Below, piece after piece: positions 28,596 through 37,927 of a DNA stretch of 64,000 bases. The position numbers and the translations under genes were made by a program. Each line of letters opens with the position of its first letter. The first letter of the stretch is position 1. Origin of the DNA: Microbacterium sorbitolivorans (GTDB lineage Bacteria; Actinomycetota; Actinomycetes; Actinomycetales; Microbacteriaceae); the NCBI RefSeq assembly GCF_003327285.1, contig NZ_KZ848475.1, positions 124,001 to 188,000 of the forward strand. The letters run 5' to 3'. The notes below the pieces were generated by a model that searched no databases, was not told the origin of the DNA, and saw only the letters and a program-made list of their open reading frames with translations.

Positions 28596-28744
28596 TTCTC
28601 CGCCTCTTCCTCGAGTTCGGCGCGCAGCACCCGCTCGACGAGGGCAGACAGGCTGATGCCCTCGTCAATCGCGCGATGCTTGACCTCGCGCACGAGGTCT
28701 TTCGGCAGGTACACGTTGAACTGCGCCTTATCGCTTGCTATCAT
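28592..28744 (-). CDS. Small ribbon-helix-helix DNA-binding protein
   Basis: 50 residues. The N-terminal strand [11 protein letters not shown] followed by two helices ([29 protein letters not shown]) is the ribbon-helix-helix fold of CopG/Arc-type regulators and antitoxins. It is coupled to the VOC gene rather than to a toxin, so local transcription control is the likelier role. Short repeats that suit such a dimer lie on its own start codon. Confidence 0.72.
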   Translation of the reverse strand: MIASDKAQFNVYLPKDLVREVKHRAIDEGISLSALVERVLRAELEEEAEK

Positions 28745-28760
28745 GCTAGCAATTTAGCAA
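28735..28760. promoter_or_regulatory. Candidate RHH operator over the start codon
   Basis: TTGCTA (28735-28740), then TAGCAA at 28747-28752 and again at 28755-28760. Inverted and direct half-sites around the ATG of the ribbon-helix-helix gene; binding here would block its expression. Confidence 0.5.
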
Positions 28761-28814
28761 TCGCTTCTCGTGGGCGCAACGCCAGGGCCCGTCGACAAAC
28801 CTCACGCACACCAA

Positions 28815-28870
28815 GGGTCGCCAAAAAATGCCGCTTCCGGGGCACCCGGGGCGGCATTTTTTGGCGACCC
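28815..28870. repeat. Palindromic element, family B, copy 1
   Basis: Perfect 20-bp arms GGGTCGCCAAAAAATGCCGC (28815-28834) and its complement (28851-28870), 16-nt loop. Terminator-like: GC stem inside flanked by A6/T6. It follows the nucleoside hydrolase stop by four bases on the minus strand. Confidence 0.85.
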
Positions 28871-28874
28871 AAAC

Positions 28875-29876
28875 TTAGGCGAGGAGGGCGTGGTGGGCCA
28901 GGCGATACCCCACATACGCGGGCGCCGCGGCAGCGATGTTGCCGGCGGCGTGGAGCGCGAGCTTCGCGACGAGGTCGTCGAACATCAGCCGGTTGTCGAT
29001 CAGGTCGTAGACCCGCACGAACGACTCGGCCGCCGGATCCGTCGCCGCGCGCGGCGCGTACGTGCCGTCAGCAGCGATCGCGGGCCGGTGGTAGTCGTGG
29101 AACGTCGACGACGACGGCGAGGGCTGGAACGACGACTGCAGGGTGCTCAGCAGCACGAGCGGGCTGTCGCCCAGCACGTACGTCTCTCCCAGATCCATGC
29201 CGTGCCGCGAGACCATCGCCGCGACCGACGCGAGCGAGTCGGCGAGGTACGCACCGAGCTCGCCGTGGGGCCGGATCCGCGTGTTGATCTCCGCGAACGA
29301 CATCAGCGCGCGGCGGTACGAGTCGCGCGGCAGCTGCCAGATCGTAATCTCGGGCTGGTCGAAGACGACGCCCGCCGCGGGGATGTCGATCGCGAGGTTG
29401 TATTCGACCGGATCCGCCTGCGGGGGCGGCGTCGCGTGCTCGTACTCGAGCCCGCCGATCCACACGAGCGTGATGCGGCTCGCGATCGACGGCTCGAGAA
29501 GCAGCGCGCTCGCGAGGTCGGTGAGGCCCGCGCCCGCGCAGTAGTACAGCGGAGCGTCGGTGTCGTCGCGGAGAGCCTCCGCGATGATCGCCCGCGCGGC
29601 CTCGGTGTCGTGCGCGGATCCGTCGACGAGCGCGATCTCGGATCCGGTGAGCACCCGAACGTCGTCGCGCCCGCACCGCGCGAGCAGGTCGCGCGCGATC
29701 GCGGCGGCGTTCGCCGCCTGCGTCGCGCTCGGGTCGAATCCGTCGCCCGGGCGGAGGTGGGATCCGATCACGAACCGCAGATCCGCCGAGGGCGAGAGCG
29801 CCTGGTGGGCGAGCTGTACGAGGTCGTCCGGATCCGCGGAAAAGTCGTTATCGACGATCACGCGCGCCCGGGTCAT
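28875..29876 (-). CDS. Inosine-uridine preferring nucleoside hydrolase family protein
   Basis: 333 residues. N-terminal VIVDNDFSADPDDLVQL is the divergent form of the DxDxxxDD calcium site of nucleoside N-ribohydrolases. Further family points are LYYCAGAGLTDLASALL and the conserved WIGG. It would split a nucleoside into base and ribose. The longer tail with HDYHRPAIAADG is typical of the DUF1593-like/IU_nuc side branch, so substrate is unsure. ATG overlaps the MFS stop; the two form an uptake-and-cleavage operon. Confidence 0.75.
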   Translation of the reverse strand: MTRARVIVDNDFSADPDDLVQLAHQALSPSADLRFVIGSHLRPGDGFDPSATQAANAAAIARDLLARCGRDDVRVLTGSEIALVDGSAHDTEAARAIIAEALRDDTDAPLYYCAGAGLTDLASALLLEPSIASRITLVWIGGLEYEHATPPPQADPVEYNLAIDIPAAGVVFDQPEITIWQLPRDSYRRALMSFAEINTRIRPHGELGAYLADSLASVAAMVSRHGMDLGETYVLGDSPLVLLSTLQSSFQPSPSSSTFHDYHRPAIAADGTYAPRAATDPAAESFVRVYDLIDNRLMFDDLVAKLALHAAGNIAAAAPAYVGYRLAHHALLA

Positions 29877-31135
29877 GCGCGCACCTCGACCGGCGCGGCG
29901 TCGACCTCGGAGTCGTCGGCGGCGGGGATCCGGAAGATCCAGAAGATGCCCACGAGGCACGAGAGCAGCGTGACTCCGGCGAGCACCCAGTAGAAGCCGT
30001 TGACGTTCCAGGCGATGAGCGCGGGGGTCACGAGGGCGACGAGCGCGGCGACGAGGCGCGCGGCGAACATCGTCATGCCCTGGGCCGTCGCGCGGAACTG
30101 GGTCGGGAAGAGCTCCTGCGACCAGACCTTGTACATGGGCTCGCCCGCGATCGCACCACCGAGCGAGAAGAGCACACCGAGGGCGACGAGCGACCAGACG
30201 TGGGCGCCGAAGATGGCGACGACGGCGAAGGATCCGACATTGACGATCGTCGCGATCACGAACGCGATCTTTCGCCACTTCGTGTCAACGATGCGCATCA
30301 TGATGCCGGTGCCGATGAAGCTCACGGCGAGGCCGACGAGCGAGAAGAGCGACGCGATCTGCACGGTGGATCCGGCTGCCTCGACCCACACGTAGCTCGA
30401 GAACTGGCCGTTGGTGTTGAGGGCGATCATCAGCAGCACGTAGAACAGAGCGGTCGCGATGAGCGGCCAGCGGAAGCGGCTGCTGAACAGGTCGCGGAGC
30501 GTTGCCTGCTGGGGCTTCGCGCCCGCGTTCAGGGCAATGTTCTGCGTCTCGGTCCAGGTCTTAGACTCTGGGAGGCCCATGCGGAAGATGAGCACGAGCG
30601 CCGCGATGACCAGCACGTGGATGTTGTAGATGCGGCCGCCGAGCGTGCCGAGCCCGCCGAACACGGATCCGATCACCAGCACCGCGACGATGCCGATCAG
30701 CCAGAGGTACTGCGAGTAGGTGATCATCTTGCCGACCTTGCCCTCGGGCGCCGTCTCGGCAATCATCGCGAGCGACACGGGGAGGTCGGCTCCGGCGCCG
30801 GCGCCGAGCAGAATCACGCCCGCGTAGAGCATCGCCGGGTTGATCGCGAAGCTCATGAGCACCGCACCGATGACGAGCAGGATCATCGTCGCCGAGAACA
30901 CGCGGCGACGGCCGAGGCGGTCACCGAGGCGTCCGCCCGTCAGCGCGCCGATCGCGAAGCAGACCGTGAGGAGCGCGTTCAGCTGCCCGATCTGGTTGCC
31001 CGAGAGGCCGAAGTCGTCTTGATACAGCACCAGCGCGGATCCGGTACCGACGGTGATCGCACCGTCGAGATACGACGCCATTCCGGCGATCGTGGCGGAC
31101 CACCAGCTGCTTCGGGCAGTGCGGGCTTGTGACAT
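29873..31135 (-). CDS. MFS transporter (sugar/metabolite porter type)
   Basis: 420 residues, 12 predicted helices. Motif A is GGRLGDRLGRRRVF between helices 2 and 3, and PESKTW opens the central loop. ATG with AAGGAGA eight bases ahead. Translationally coupled with a nucleoside hydrolase, so nucleoside or sugar-like substrate import is inferred. Start faces the DapA-family gene across family B copy 2. Confidence 0.85.
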   Translation of the reverse strand: MSQARTARSSWWSATIAGMASYLDGAITVGTGSALVLYQDDFGLSGNQIGQLNALLTVCFAIGALTGGRLGDRLGRRRVFSATMILLVIGAVLMSFAINPAMLYAGVILLGAGAGADLPVSLAMIAETAPEGKVGKMITYSQYLWLIGIVAVLVIGSVFGGLGTLGGRIYNIHVLVIAALVLIFRMGLPESKTWTETQNIALNAGAKPQQATLRDLFSSRFRWPLIATALFYVLLMIALNTNGQFSSYVWVEAAGSTVQIASLFSLVGLAVSFIGTGIMMRIVDTKWRKIAFVIATIVNVGSFAVVAIFGAHVWSLVALGVLFSLGGAIAGEPMYKVWSQELFPTQFRATAQGMTMFAARLVAALVALVTPALIAWNVNGFYWVLAGVTLLSCLVGIFWIFRIPAADDSEVDAAPVEVRA

Positions 31136-31261
31136 GACTCTCCTTCGAGCGCGACCGGATGGCATTCCACGGACGGAAACCAAACGTTCCTCGGTATTAA
31201 CTCTGCGAGTCTAAACGATTGGTCAACCGGTTTGCATCTCCGGTTCCTGGGAACGAACGTT

Positions 31262-31317
31262 GGGTCGCCAAAAAATGCCGCCTCCGGGTGCCCCGGGGCG
31301 GCATTTTTTGGCGACCC
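31262..31317. repeat. Palindromic element, family B, copy 2
   Basis: 21-bp perfect arms 31262-31282 and 31297-31317, 14-nt loop (TCCGGGTGCCCCGG, itself palindromic). All 56 bases are identical to copy 3. Unusually it lies between two divergent gene starts, and ends 19 bases before the next ATG. Confidence 0.88.
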
Positions 31318-31336
31318 TCTGAAGTACGCTCGGGGA

Positions 31337-32194
31337 ATGGAACACCGCGGCGTCAGCGCCTTTCCCCTCACCCCGTTGGACGAGGATCGCTTGGATGAGG
31401 CCGCGTACGCGGCGCTCGTTGCGCGCGTCGTGGCGTCGGGGGTCGCGACAGTGACGGCGCTCGGGTCCACGGGATCCTACGCATACTGCTCCCGCGACGA
31501 GCGCGCGGCCGCAATCGCGATCGCAGTGGAGAACGCGGGTGCGACGCCCGTTCTCGCCGGCATCGGCGCCACCCGCACGCGCCACGTCATCGAGCACGCC
31601 GACGACGCGGCGTCGGCGGGAGCCGCCGCACTGCTGCTCGCTCCGGTGTCGTATCAGCCGCTCGGCGACGACGAGGTCTTCGGCCTCTTCCGCGACGTGG
31701 CCTCGGCCACCGACCTCCCCATCGTCATCTACGACAATCCGCGCACAACCGGGTACACCTTCACACCCGAGATGTACGCGCGCGTCGCGGAGCTGCCGCG
31801 CATCGCGTCGATCAAGGTTCCCGGGCGTCCGCTCGCCGAGGCCGCTCCCCTGCTCGAGCGGATCCGGTCACTGGTGCCGCCGCACGTATCGGTTGGATTC
31901 TCGGGCGACGGGTTCGCGGTCGGGTGCCGCGAGGCGGGCTACGACGCCTGGTATTCGGTGCTCGCGGGAACGCTGCCCGAGATCGCGCTTCGCGTCTGGG
32001 AGACGGGAGACGACGCCGCGCTGAATCCGCTGTGGGATCTCTTCGCCGAGGCGGGCGGCGGGCTCCGCGTGATGGCCGCCATCGCCGAGCAGAATGGCTG
32101 GGCCGCGCCCGCGTGCCTCCCGCGCCCGCTCATCGGGCTCACGGATCCGCAGCGCGCCCGGCTGGCGGACATCCTCGCGCACCTCGGCATGTAG
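31337..32194 (+). CDS. DapA/NanA-family aldolase-type lyase
   Basis: 285 residues. The Schiff-base Lys is in SIKVPG (about residue 158) and the catalytic Tyr in IYDNPRTTG; GSTGSYAYCS replaces the usual GTTGE loop. These changes make true dihydrodipicolinate synthase less likely; a pyruvate-dependent aldolase/dehydratase of the same family fits. It is flanked on both sides by identical 56-bp palindromes. Weak ribosome site (GGGGA) one base from ATG. Confidence 0.8.
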   Translation: MEHRGVSAFPLTPLDEDRLDEAAYAALVARVVASGVATVTALGSTGSYAYCSRDERAAAIAIAVENAGATPVLAGIGATRTRHVIEHADDAASAGAAALLLAPVSYQPLGDDEVFGLFRDVASATDLPIVIYDNPRTTGYTFTPEMYARVAELPRIASIKVPGRPLAEAAPLLERIRSLVPPHVSVGFSGDGFAVGCREAGYDAWYSVLAGTLPEIALRVWETGDDAALNPLWDLFAEAGGGLRVMAAIAEQNGWAAPACLPRPLIGLTDPQRARLADILAHLGM

Positions 32195-32196
32195 TT

Positions 32197-32252
32197 GGGT
32201 CGCCAAAAAATGCCGCCTCCGGGTGCCCCGGGGCGGCATTTTTTGGCGACCC
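32197..32252. repeat. Palindromic element, family B, copy 3
   Basis: Identical over 56 bases to copy 2. Two bases past the aldolase stop and 21 bases from the convergent VOC stop; a bidirectional terminator by position. Confidence 0.88.
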
Positions 32253-32273
32253 TCGAAGTTAGACCCTGTGGAG

Positions 32274-32687
32274 TTAGACCTGGCGGAGGCGCACGGTGTT
32301 GCCGGCCGGGTCGCGGAAGGCGCAGTCGCGCACGCCGTAGGGCTGGTCGGTCGGCTCCTGGATGACCTCGACCGACGGGTGCGCCTGGATCCGCGCGAAG
32401 TCGGTGTCGACGTCGTCGGAGCCGAGCAGGATCCAGCCGAAGCTGCCCTTCGCCATGAGGTCGCTGATGGCCTGGCGCTCGCCATCGGAGATTCCGGGAT
32501 CCGCGAACGGCGGCTGCAACAGAATGCAGGTGTCGGGCTTTCCGGCGGGGCCAACGGTGATCCAGCGCATATCGCCCTGGCCCACCTCGCTGCGCACCTC
32601 GAAGCCGACGGCGTCGCGCCAGAAGACCAGCGAGGCCTCGGCGTCGACGAGCGGAAGGGCGGTGGTGTGAATCGTCATGTTCGTCAT
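32274..32687 (-). CDS. VOC-fold (glyoxalase superfamily) protein
   Basis: 137 residues, one VOC domain: HTTALPLVDAEASLVFWRDA at the front and DCAFRDPAGNTVRLRQV at the end, with the late Glu metal ligand not obvious. Similar proteins are often annotated as extradiol dioxygenase-like or resistance proteins; the substrate is unknown. Start ATG chosen; a GTG nine bases ahead and an ATG nine bases after are possible. Lies 10 bases behind an AraC-type regulator, which probably controls it. Confidence 0.78.
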   Translation of the reverse strand: MTNMTIHTTALPLVDAEASLVFWRDAVGFEVRSEVGQGDMRWITVGPAGKPDTCILLQPPFADPGISDGERQAISDLMAKGSFGWILLGSDDVDTDFARIQAHPSVEVIQEPTDQPYGVRDCAFRDPAGNTVRLRQV

Positions 32688-32697
32688 GACAACCACG

Positions 32698-33120
32698 CTA
32701 TTGGGGTGCGAGCGGCGGCGCTTCTCGATTCCTGACCGGTCTCGCGGCCTGCTTCACGACGCAAGACGGCAGGTGTTGCGGATCCGTCTTCGCGCGTTCG
32801 CGGAACTCGCTCGGCGACATCCCGACGAGCTCGCGGAAGCGGGTGCTGAAGGTGCCGAGCGACGAGGATCCGACGGCGAAACACGCCTCGGTCACGCTCA
32901 CGTCGCCGCGGCGCAGGAGCGCCATCGCGCGCTCGATGCGCCGCGTCATGAGGTAGGAATAGGGTGACTCGCCATACGCGCGCTTGAACTCTCGGCTGAG
33001 GTGCCCCGCCGACATGTGCACGAGGCGCGCGAGCTGCTCGACATCGAGGGGCTGCGCATAATCGCGATCCATCGCATCGCGCACCCGACGCATCGCCACA
33101 AGATCAGGATTCAGCTCCAC
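32698..33120 (-). CDS. AraC-family transcription regulator (short form)
   Basis: 140 residues from a GTG with GGGAGG about ten bases upstream. Two HTH motifs of AraC: LARLVHMSAGHLSREFKRAYG and a second around CFAVGSSSLGTFSTRFRELVG (split: CFAVGSSSLG, TFSTRFRELVG), with PSEFRERA closing. No ligand domain, as in MarA/SoxS-size regulators. The frame stays open for 39 codons upstream into the palindrome, judged non-coding. Confidence 0.82.
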   Translation of the reverse strand: MELNPDLVAMRRVRDAMDRDYAQPLDVEQLARLVHMSAGHLSREFKRAYGESPYSYLMTRRIERAMALLRRGDVSVTEACFAVGSSSLGTFSTRFRELVGMSPSEFRERAKTDPQHLPSCVVKQAARPVRNREAPPLAPQ

Positions 33121-33167
33121 CTGCCCACCCCTCCCTCTCACACGCAAAAGTACCCGTCGAAGATGAG

Positions 33168-33296
33168 CGGTCGGAAGATAGTTTTGCGAGAGGGAGCCTC
33201 GGGCTGTCACGAAAGGGGATCCGTGGTAAAAAACCACGGATCCCCTTTCGTGACTGGGCGCCCGCGAGCGACCGAAGCAAAACTATCTTCCGACCG
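33168..33296. repeat. Long nested palindrome between galE and the AraC gene
   Basis: Outer perfect 20-bp arms at 33168-33187 and 33277-33296 (AAGATAGTTTTGC core). Inside lies a perfect 22-bp hairpin, 33206-33227 and 33233-33254, with an AAAAA loop and GGATCC within its arm. It follows the galE stop on the minus strand and precedes the AraC gene. Confidence 0.85.
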
Positions 33297-33307
33297 CGGG
33301 CGAAAAA

Positions 33308-34327
33308 CTAGCCCTCGTAGCCGCCCGGGTTCTTCTGCTGCCAGTTCCACACGTCGCGCGTCATGTCGTCGATGGTGCGGGTGGCCTTCCAGCCGAGCTC
33401 GCGCTCTGCCTTCGCCGGGGTGCAGTAGGTGGCGGCGAGGTCGCCCTCGCGGCGCGGCTTGATGGCTTTGGGCAGCTCCTTGCCTGCGGCCTTCTCGAAC
33501 GAGGCGACGAGCTCGAGCACGCTGACAGGGTTGCCGGTGCCGAGGTTGTACGAGACGAGGCCGGCCTCGGCCTTCTCGAGCGCCTTGACGTGGCCCTCGG
33601 CGAGGTCGACGACGTGGATGTAGTCGCGCTGGCCGGTTCCGTCGGGGGTGTCGTAGTCGTTGCCGAAGATGCCGATCTCGGGCAGCTTGCCGACGGCGAC
33701 GCGGGCGACGAACGGCATGAGGTTGTTCGGGATGCCCTTGGGGTCTTCGCCGACGAGGCCCGACTCGTGCGCGCCGACCGGGTTGAAGTAGCGCAGCAGG
33801 GTGACGTTGATCTCGGGGTTGGCCTTCTGAATGTCGGTCAGGGCGACCTCGTTCATGAGCTTCGACTTCGAGTAGGGGTTCGACAGCGCGACGAGGTTGC
33901 GGGTCGCCTCTTCCGTGAAGGGCAGGTCGGCGGGATCCGAGTAGACAGTCCCCGTCGACGAGAACACGAACGACGAGATGCCGCGGGCGAGGCCGACGCG
34001 CAGCAGCGCGTACGTGGTGTCGAGGTTGTTGGCGTAGTACTCGAGCGGCTTCTGCACCGACTCGCCGACGGCCTTGAGCGCCGCGAAGTGGATGATCGCG
34101 TCGAACGGGCCGTGAGCGTCGAACGCGCTCTCGACGACCTCGTCGTCGGCGGCATCGCCGGTGACGAGCGGGATGGAGGTGCCGGTGATCTCGGCGATGC
34201 GCTCGGTGACGACGGCTGAGGTGTTCGACAGGTCGTCGAGCAACACGGGCTCGTGCCCGGCCTCGATGAGTGCGATCGCGGTGTGGGTTCCGACGTATCC
34301 GGCTCCGCCGGCTAGAAGTACTCGCAT
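33308..34327 (-). CDS. galE: UDP-glucose 4-epimerase
   Basis: 339 residues, extended SDR fold. NAD site GGAGYVGTH (7-15), SST at 123-125 and YSKSK with catalytic Tyr152/Lys156. Family end motif GTGNPVSV for the sugar nucleotide. Interconverts UDP-glucose and UDP-galactose for galactose use and envelope glycans. GGTGGAGG lies one base before the ATG. 9 bases after tdk, so probably co-transcribed. Confidence 0.93.
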   Translation of the reverse strand: MRVLLAGGAGYVGTHTAIALIEAGHEPVLLDDLSNTSAVVTERIAEITGTSIPLVTGDAADDEVVESAFDAHGPFDAIIHFAALKAVGESVQKPLEYYANNLDTTYALLRVGLARGISSFVFSSTGTVYSDPADLPFTEEATRNLVALSNPYSKSKLMNEVALTDIQKANPEINVTLLRYFNPVGAHESGLVGEDPKGIPNNLMPFVARVAVGKLPEIGIFGNDYDTPDGTGQRDYIHVVDLAEGHVKALEKAEAGLVSYNLGTGNPVSVLELVASFEKAAGKELPKAIKPRREGDLAATYCTPAKAERELGWKATRTIDDMTRDVWNWQQKNPGGYEG

Positions 34328-34336
34328 GCCTCCACC

Positions 34337-34999
34337 CTACCGGGGCGTCAGCACTCCCCCAGATTCTTCGAGGTAGCAGGTGCCACACAGCGACTCATAT
34401 GTCACGAAGTGTTCATCCCGCACCGCTGCCGTGGCGGCGTCGATCGCGACCTGATCCCCATCGAACACGAACTCGCCGCCGATCTTGCGCGCATTGAACA
34501 GGGCCTTGCGCCCGCAGCGGCAGATGGTCTTGAGCTCTTCGAGCGAGTGCGCGATCTCGAGCAGGCGCGCGGATCCGGGGAACGCCTCGGTCTGAAAGTC
34601 GGTGCGGATCCCGTAGGCCATCACCGGGATGCCGTCTTCGACGGCGATGCGGAACAGGTCGTCGACCTGCCGCGTCGACAGGAACTGCGCCTCGTCGACG
34701 AGTAGGCACGCGACGTCCTCGCGCGTCTCGCCCTCGAAGAGGGCATGGGATCCGCGGTTCTGGATCCGCTCGCGTTCGCTCGCGAACAGCTCACGGACGC
34801 TCGCATCGGGGGCGACGAGGAAGTCGACGTCGCGCGTGACGCCGAGGCGCGACTCGATTTTCTCGGCGCCCTTCGTGTCGATCGCGGGCTTGGCGAGGAG
34901 GACGGCTTGGCCGCGCTCCTCGTAGTTGTACGCGGCCTGCAGGAGCGCGGTCGATTTGCCGGAGTTCATCGCGCCGTAGCGGAAATACAGTTTGGCCAC
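34337..34999 (-). CDS. tdk: Thymidine kinase
   Basis: 220 residues, type II thymidine kinase. P-loop GAMNSGKST (9-17), LLVDEAQFL (Walker B-like), zinc cysteines CRCG and CGTC flanking the lasso loop, and YGIRTDF. Salvages thymidine to dTMP. Upstream of galE. Confidence 0.93.
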   Translation of the reverse strand: MAKLYFRYGAMNSGKSTALLQAAYNYEERGQAVLLAKPAIDTKGAEKIESRLGVTRDVDFLVAPDASVRELFASERERIQNRGSHALFEGETREDVACLLVDEAQFLSTRQVDDLFRIAVEDGIPVMAYGIRTDFQTEAFPGSARLLEIAHSLEELKTICRCGRKALFNARKIGGEFVFDGDQVAIDAATAAVRDEHFVTYESLCGTCYLEESGGVLTPR

Positions 35000-35025
35000 C
35001 GGACTACTTTAGCGATCCCGTGCTT

Positions 35026-35088
35026 CGGAGATGGCCCCGAAGTGCGGACCGCAGGCCCCGAAGGATCCGCAGTTCGGGGCCATCTCCG
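35026..35088. repeat. Palindromic element, family A (single copy)
   Basis: 23-bp arms 35026-35048 and 35066-35088 with one mismatch, loop 35049-35065 of 17 nt. Arm core GGAGATGGCCCCGAA...TGCGGA as in the other copies. Located between mqo (stop side) and the tdk start. Confidence 0.82.
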
Positions 35089-35103
35089 CAGTTCCGGCGC
35101 ACG

Positions 35104-35139
35104 AAGAATCGCCGCCGGGCGTACCCGACGGCGATTCTT
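35104..35139 (-). terminator. Terminator of mqo
   Basis: AAGAATCGCCG / CGGCGATTCTT 11-bp perfect stem with additional CGGG/CCCG pairing inside, starting 7 bases past the mqo stop, ending in TTCTTCG on the minus strand. Confidence 0.82.
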
Positions 35140-35146
35140 ACGTGGA

Positions 35147-36592
35147 TCAGACCTGCAGGCCGAGCTTCTCGGCCGTGCCGGCCTCGGTCTCGATCGCGAG
35201 CGACGTCTTGTCGTTCAGCGTCACGCCATAGGTCGGGATCAGGGCCTTCAGCTTCGGCTCCCACTCGCCCTTGTGCTCGGGGAAGCAGGTGTTCAGCAGG
35301 TTAAGCATGATCGACACGGCCGTCGATGCGCCCGGCGAGGCGCCGAGGAGGCCGGCGATGGACCCGTCGGCCGACGAGACGACCTCGGTGCCGAACTGCA
35401 GCTTGCCGCCCTTCATGACCTGCGCGCGCTGGCCGGCCTGGATGAGCTCCCAGTCGGCGCCGTCGGCGGTCGGCATGAACTCGCGGAGGCTCTCGATCTT
35501 CTTCTCGCGGCTCTTCATGAGCTCGGAGACGAGGTACTTCACGAGGTCGAGGTTCGTGGCGCCGACCTTGAGCATCGAGCCCAGGTTCGACACGCGCACC
35601 TGGCGCACGATGTCGAGCCAGCTACCCGTCTTCAGGAACTTCGGGCTGAATGTCGCGAAGGGGCCGAACATGAGCGAGCCCTCGCCGTCGACGCGGCGGG
35701 CGTCGAGGTGCGGGACCGACATCGGCGGGGCACCGACCGCGGCCTGCGAGTAGACCTTCGCCTGGTGCTGCGCGACGAGCTTGGGGTCGGAGGTCTTGAG
35801 GAACTGACCACCGATCGGGAAGACGCCGTAGCCCTTGATCTCGGGGATGCCCGAGCTCTGCAGGAGCTTGATGGCCCAGCCGCCGGCGCCGACGAAGACG
35901 AACTTCGCGTTGATGCGGCCCGGGCCGCTGCCGATGCGGTTGCGGAACGTGATGTCCCACGTGCCGTCGGCCTTCTTCTTCAGCTTCTTCACCTCGTGGT
36001 TGAGGCGAACCTCGGCACCCTGCGAACGCAGGTGGTCGAAGAGCTGGTGGGTGACGGATCCGAAATCGACGTCGCTACCGGCGGGAACGCGCGTCGCGGC
36101 GAAGACCTCGCCCTTCTTGCGCTTCTGCATGAGAAGCGGCGCCCACTGGTTGATGACGCGCGAGTCTTCGCTGTACTCGATGCCCTTGAAGAGGGGCTGC
36201 TTCTTCAGCGTCTCGTAGCGTGCCTTCAGGTAGGCGACGTCCTTCTCGCCCTGCACGAAGGTCATGTGCGGGGTCGAGTTGATGAAGGTCGAAGATTCCT
36301 TGAGGATGCCCTTGTCGATGAAGCTCGACCAGAGCTGGCGGCTCACCTGGAACTGCTCGTTGATGCCGACGGCCTTCGACGGGTCGGATGCGTCGGGCAT
36401 GTAGTTCAGCTCGCAGAGCGCCGAGTGTCCGGTGCCCGCGTTGTTCCAGGGGTTCGAGCTCTCGAGCGCGACATCGCCCAGGCGCTCGAACGCCACGATC
36501 TTCCAATCGGGCTGCAGTTCATTGAGGAGAGTGCCCAGGGTGGCGGACATCACGCCGCCGCCGATCAGCACGACATCTACGGATTCAGTCAC
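35147..36592 (-). CDS. mqo: Malate:quinone oxidoreductase
   Basis: 481 residues, full-length Mqo. FAD-binding VVLIGGGVMSATLG at the start, NNAGTGHSALCELNY, and the C-terminal LLGASPGASTAVSIML segment are diagnostic. Membrane-associated flavoprotein oxidising malate to oxaloacetate with electrons to quinone; the usual TCA enzyme in Corynebacteriales and Microbacteriaceae. Confidence 0.95.
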   Translation of the reverse strand: MTESVDVVLIGGGVMSATLGTLLNELQPDWKIVAFERLGDVALESSNPWNNAGTGHSALCELNYMPDASDPSKAVGINEQFQVSRQLWSSFIDKGILKESSTFINSTPHMTFVQGEKDVAYLKARYETLKKQPLFKGIEYSEDSRVINQWAPLLMQKRKKGEVFAATRVPAGSDVDFGSVTHQLFDHLRSQGAEVRLNHEVKKLKKKADGTWDITFRNRIGSGPGRINAKFVFVGAGGWAIKLLQSSGIPEIKGYGVFPIGGQFLKTSDPKLVAQHQAKVYSQAAVGAPPMSVPHLDARRVDGEGSLMFGPFATFSPKFLKTGSWLDIVRQVRVSNLGSMLKVGATNLDLVKYLVSELMKSREKKIESLREFMPTADGADWELIQAGQRAQVMKGGKLQFGTEVVSSADGSIAGLLGASPGASTAVSIMLNLLNTCFPEHKGEWEPKLKALIPTYGVTLNDKTSLAIETEAGTAEKLGLQV

Positions 36593-36608
36593 GGTCTATA
36601 ACCCTACT

Positions 36609-36649
36609 CCTGGGCGCCTGGGCGTGAGTTCCACGTCCAGGCGCCCAGG
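36609..36649 (-). terminator. Terminator of asd
   Basis: 18-bp arms 36609-36626 and 36632-36649 with one G:T wobble, 5-nt loop AGTTC; 10 bases past the asd stop on the minus strand and just ahead of mqo. Confidence 0.8.
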
Positions 36650-36659
36650 GGTGCGCGAT

Positions 36660-37733
<1,074 letters not shown>

Positions 37734-37812
37734 TCAGTGACGGAAATTCCCTTGATTCTACCGGTTCTGGGGCCCACACCGTCCCCTCCCCACCCGGCGC
37801 CCCTGCCCCCGT

Positions 37813-37898
37813 GTACACAACGACGCAAATTTTGCGCCGAGGTGGCCTCTACCCCGGCATTCACCGCAATTCAGCGAAAAATTTGCGTCGTTGTGTAC
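37813..37898. repeat. Long palindrome downstream of the GNAT gene
   Basis: Perfect 21-bp arms 37813-37833 (GTACACAACGACGCAAATTT plus T) and 37878-37898, enclosing 44 bases of GC-rich sequence with weaker internal pairing. AT-rich arm ends contrast with the surrounding GC. Lies between the asd start and the GNAT stop. Confidence 0.82.
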
Positions 37899-37927
37899 GG
37901 GGGGCCGGCGGCCGGGGCGGTTCGGGG

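Noticed and set aside
28815..32252. Insertion sequence or composite transposon bounded by family B palindromes
   Set aside because: No transposase, no target-site duplication seen; ordinary metabolic genes lie between them. Cassette idea kept only as a finding.
33121..33237. N-terminal extension of the AraC gene
   Set aside because: Frame is open but runs into the nested palindrome; a good ribosome site is at the GTG at 33120.
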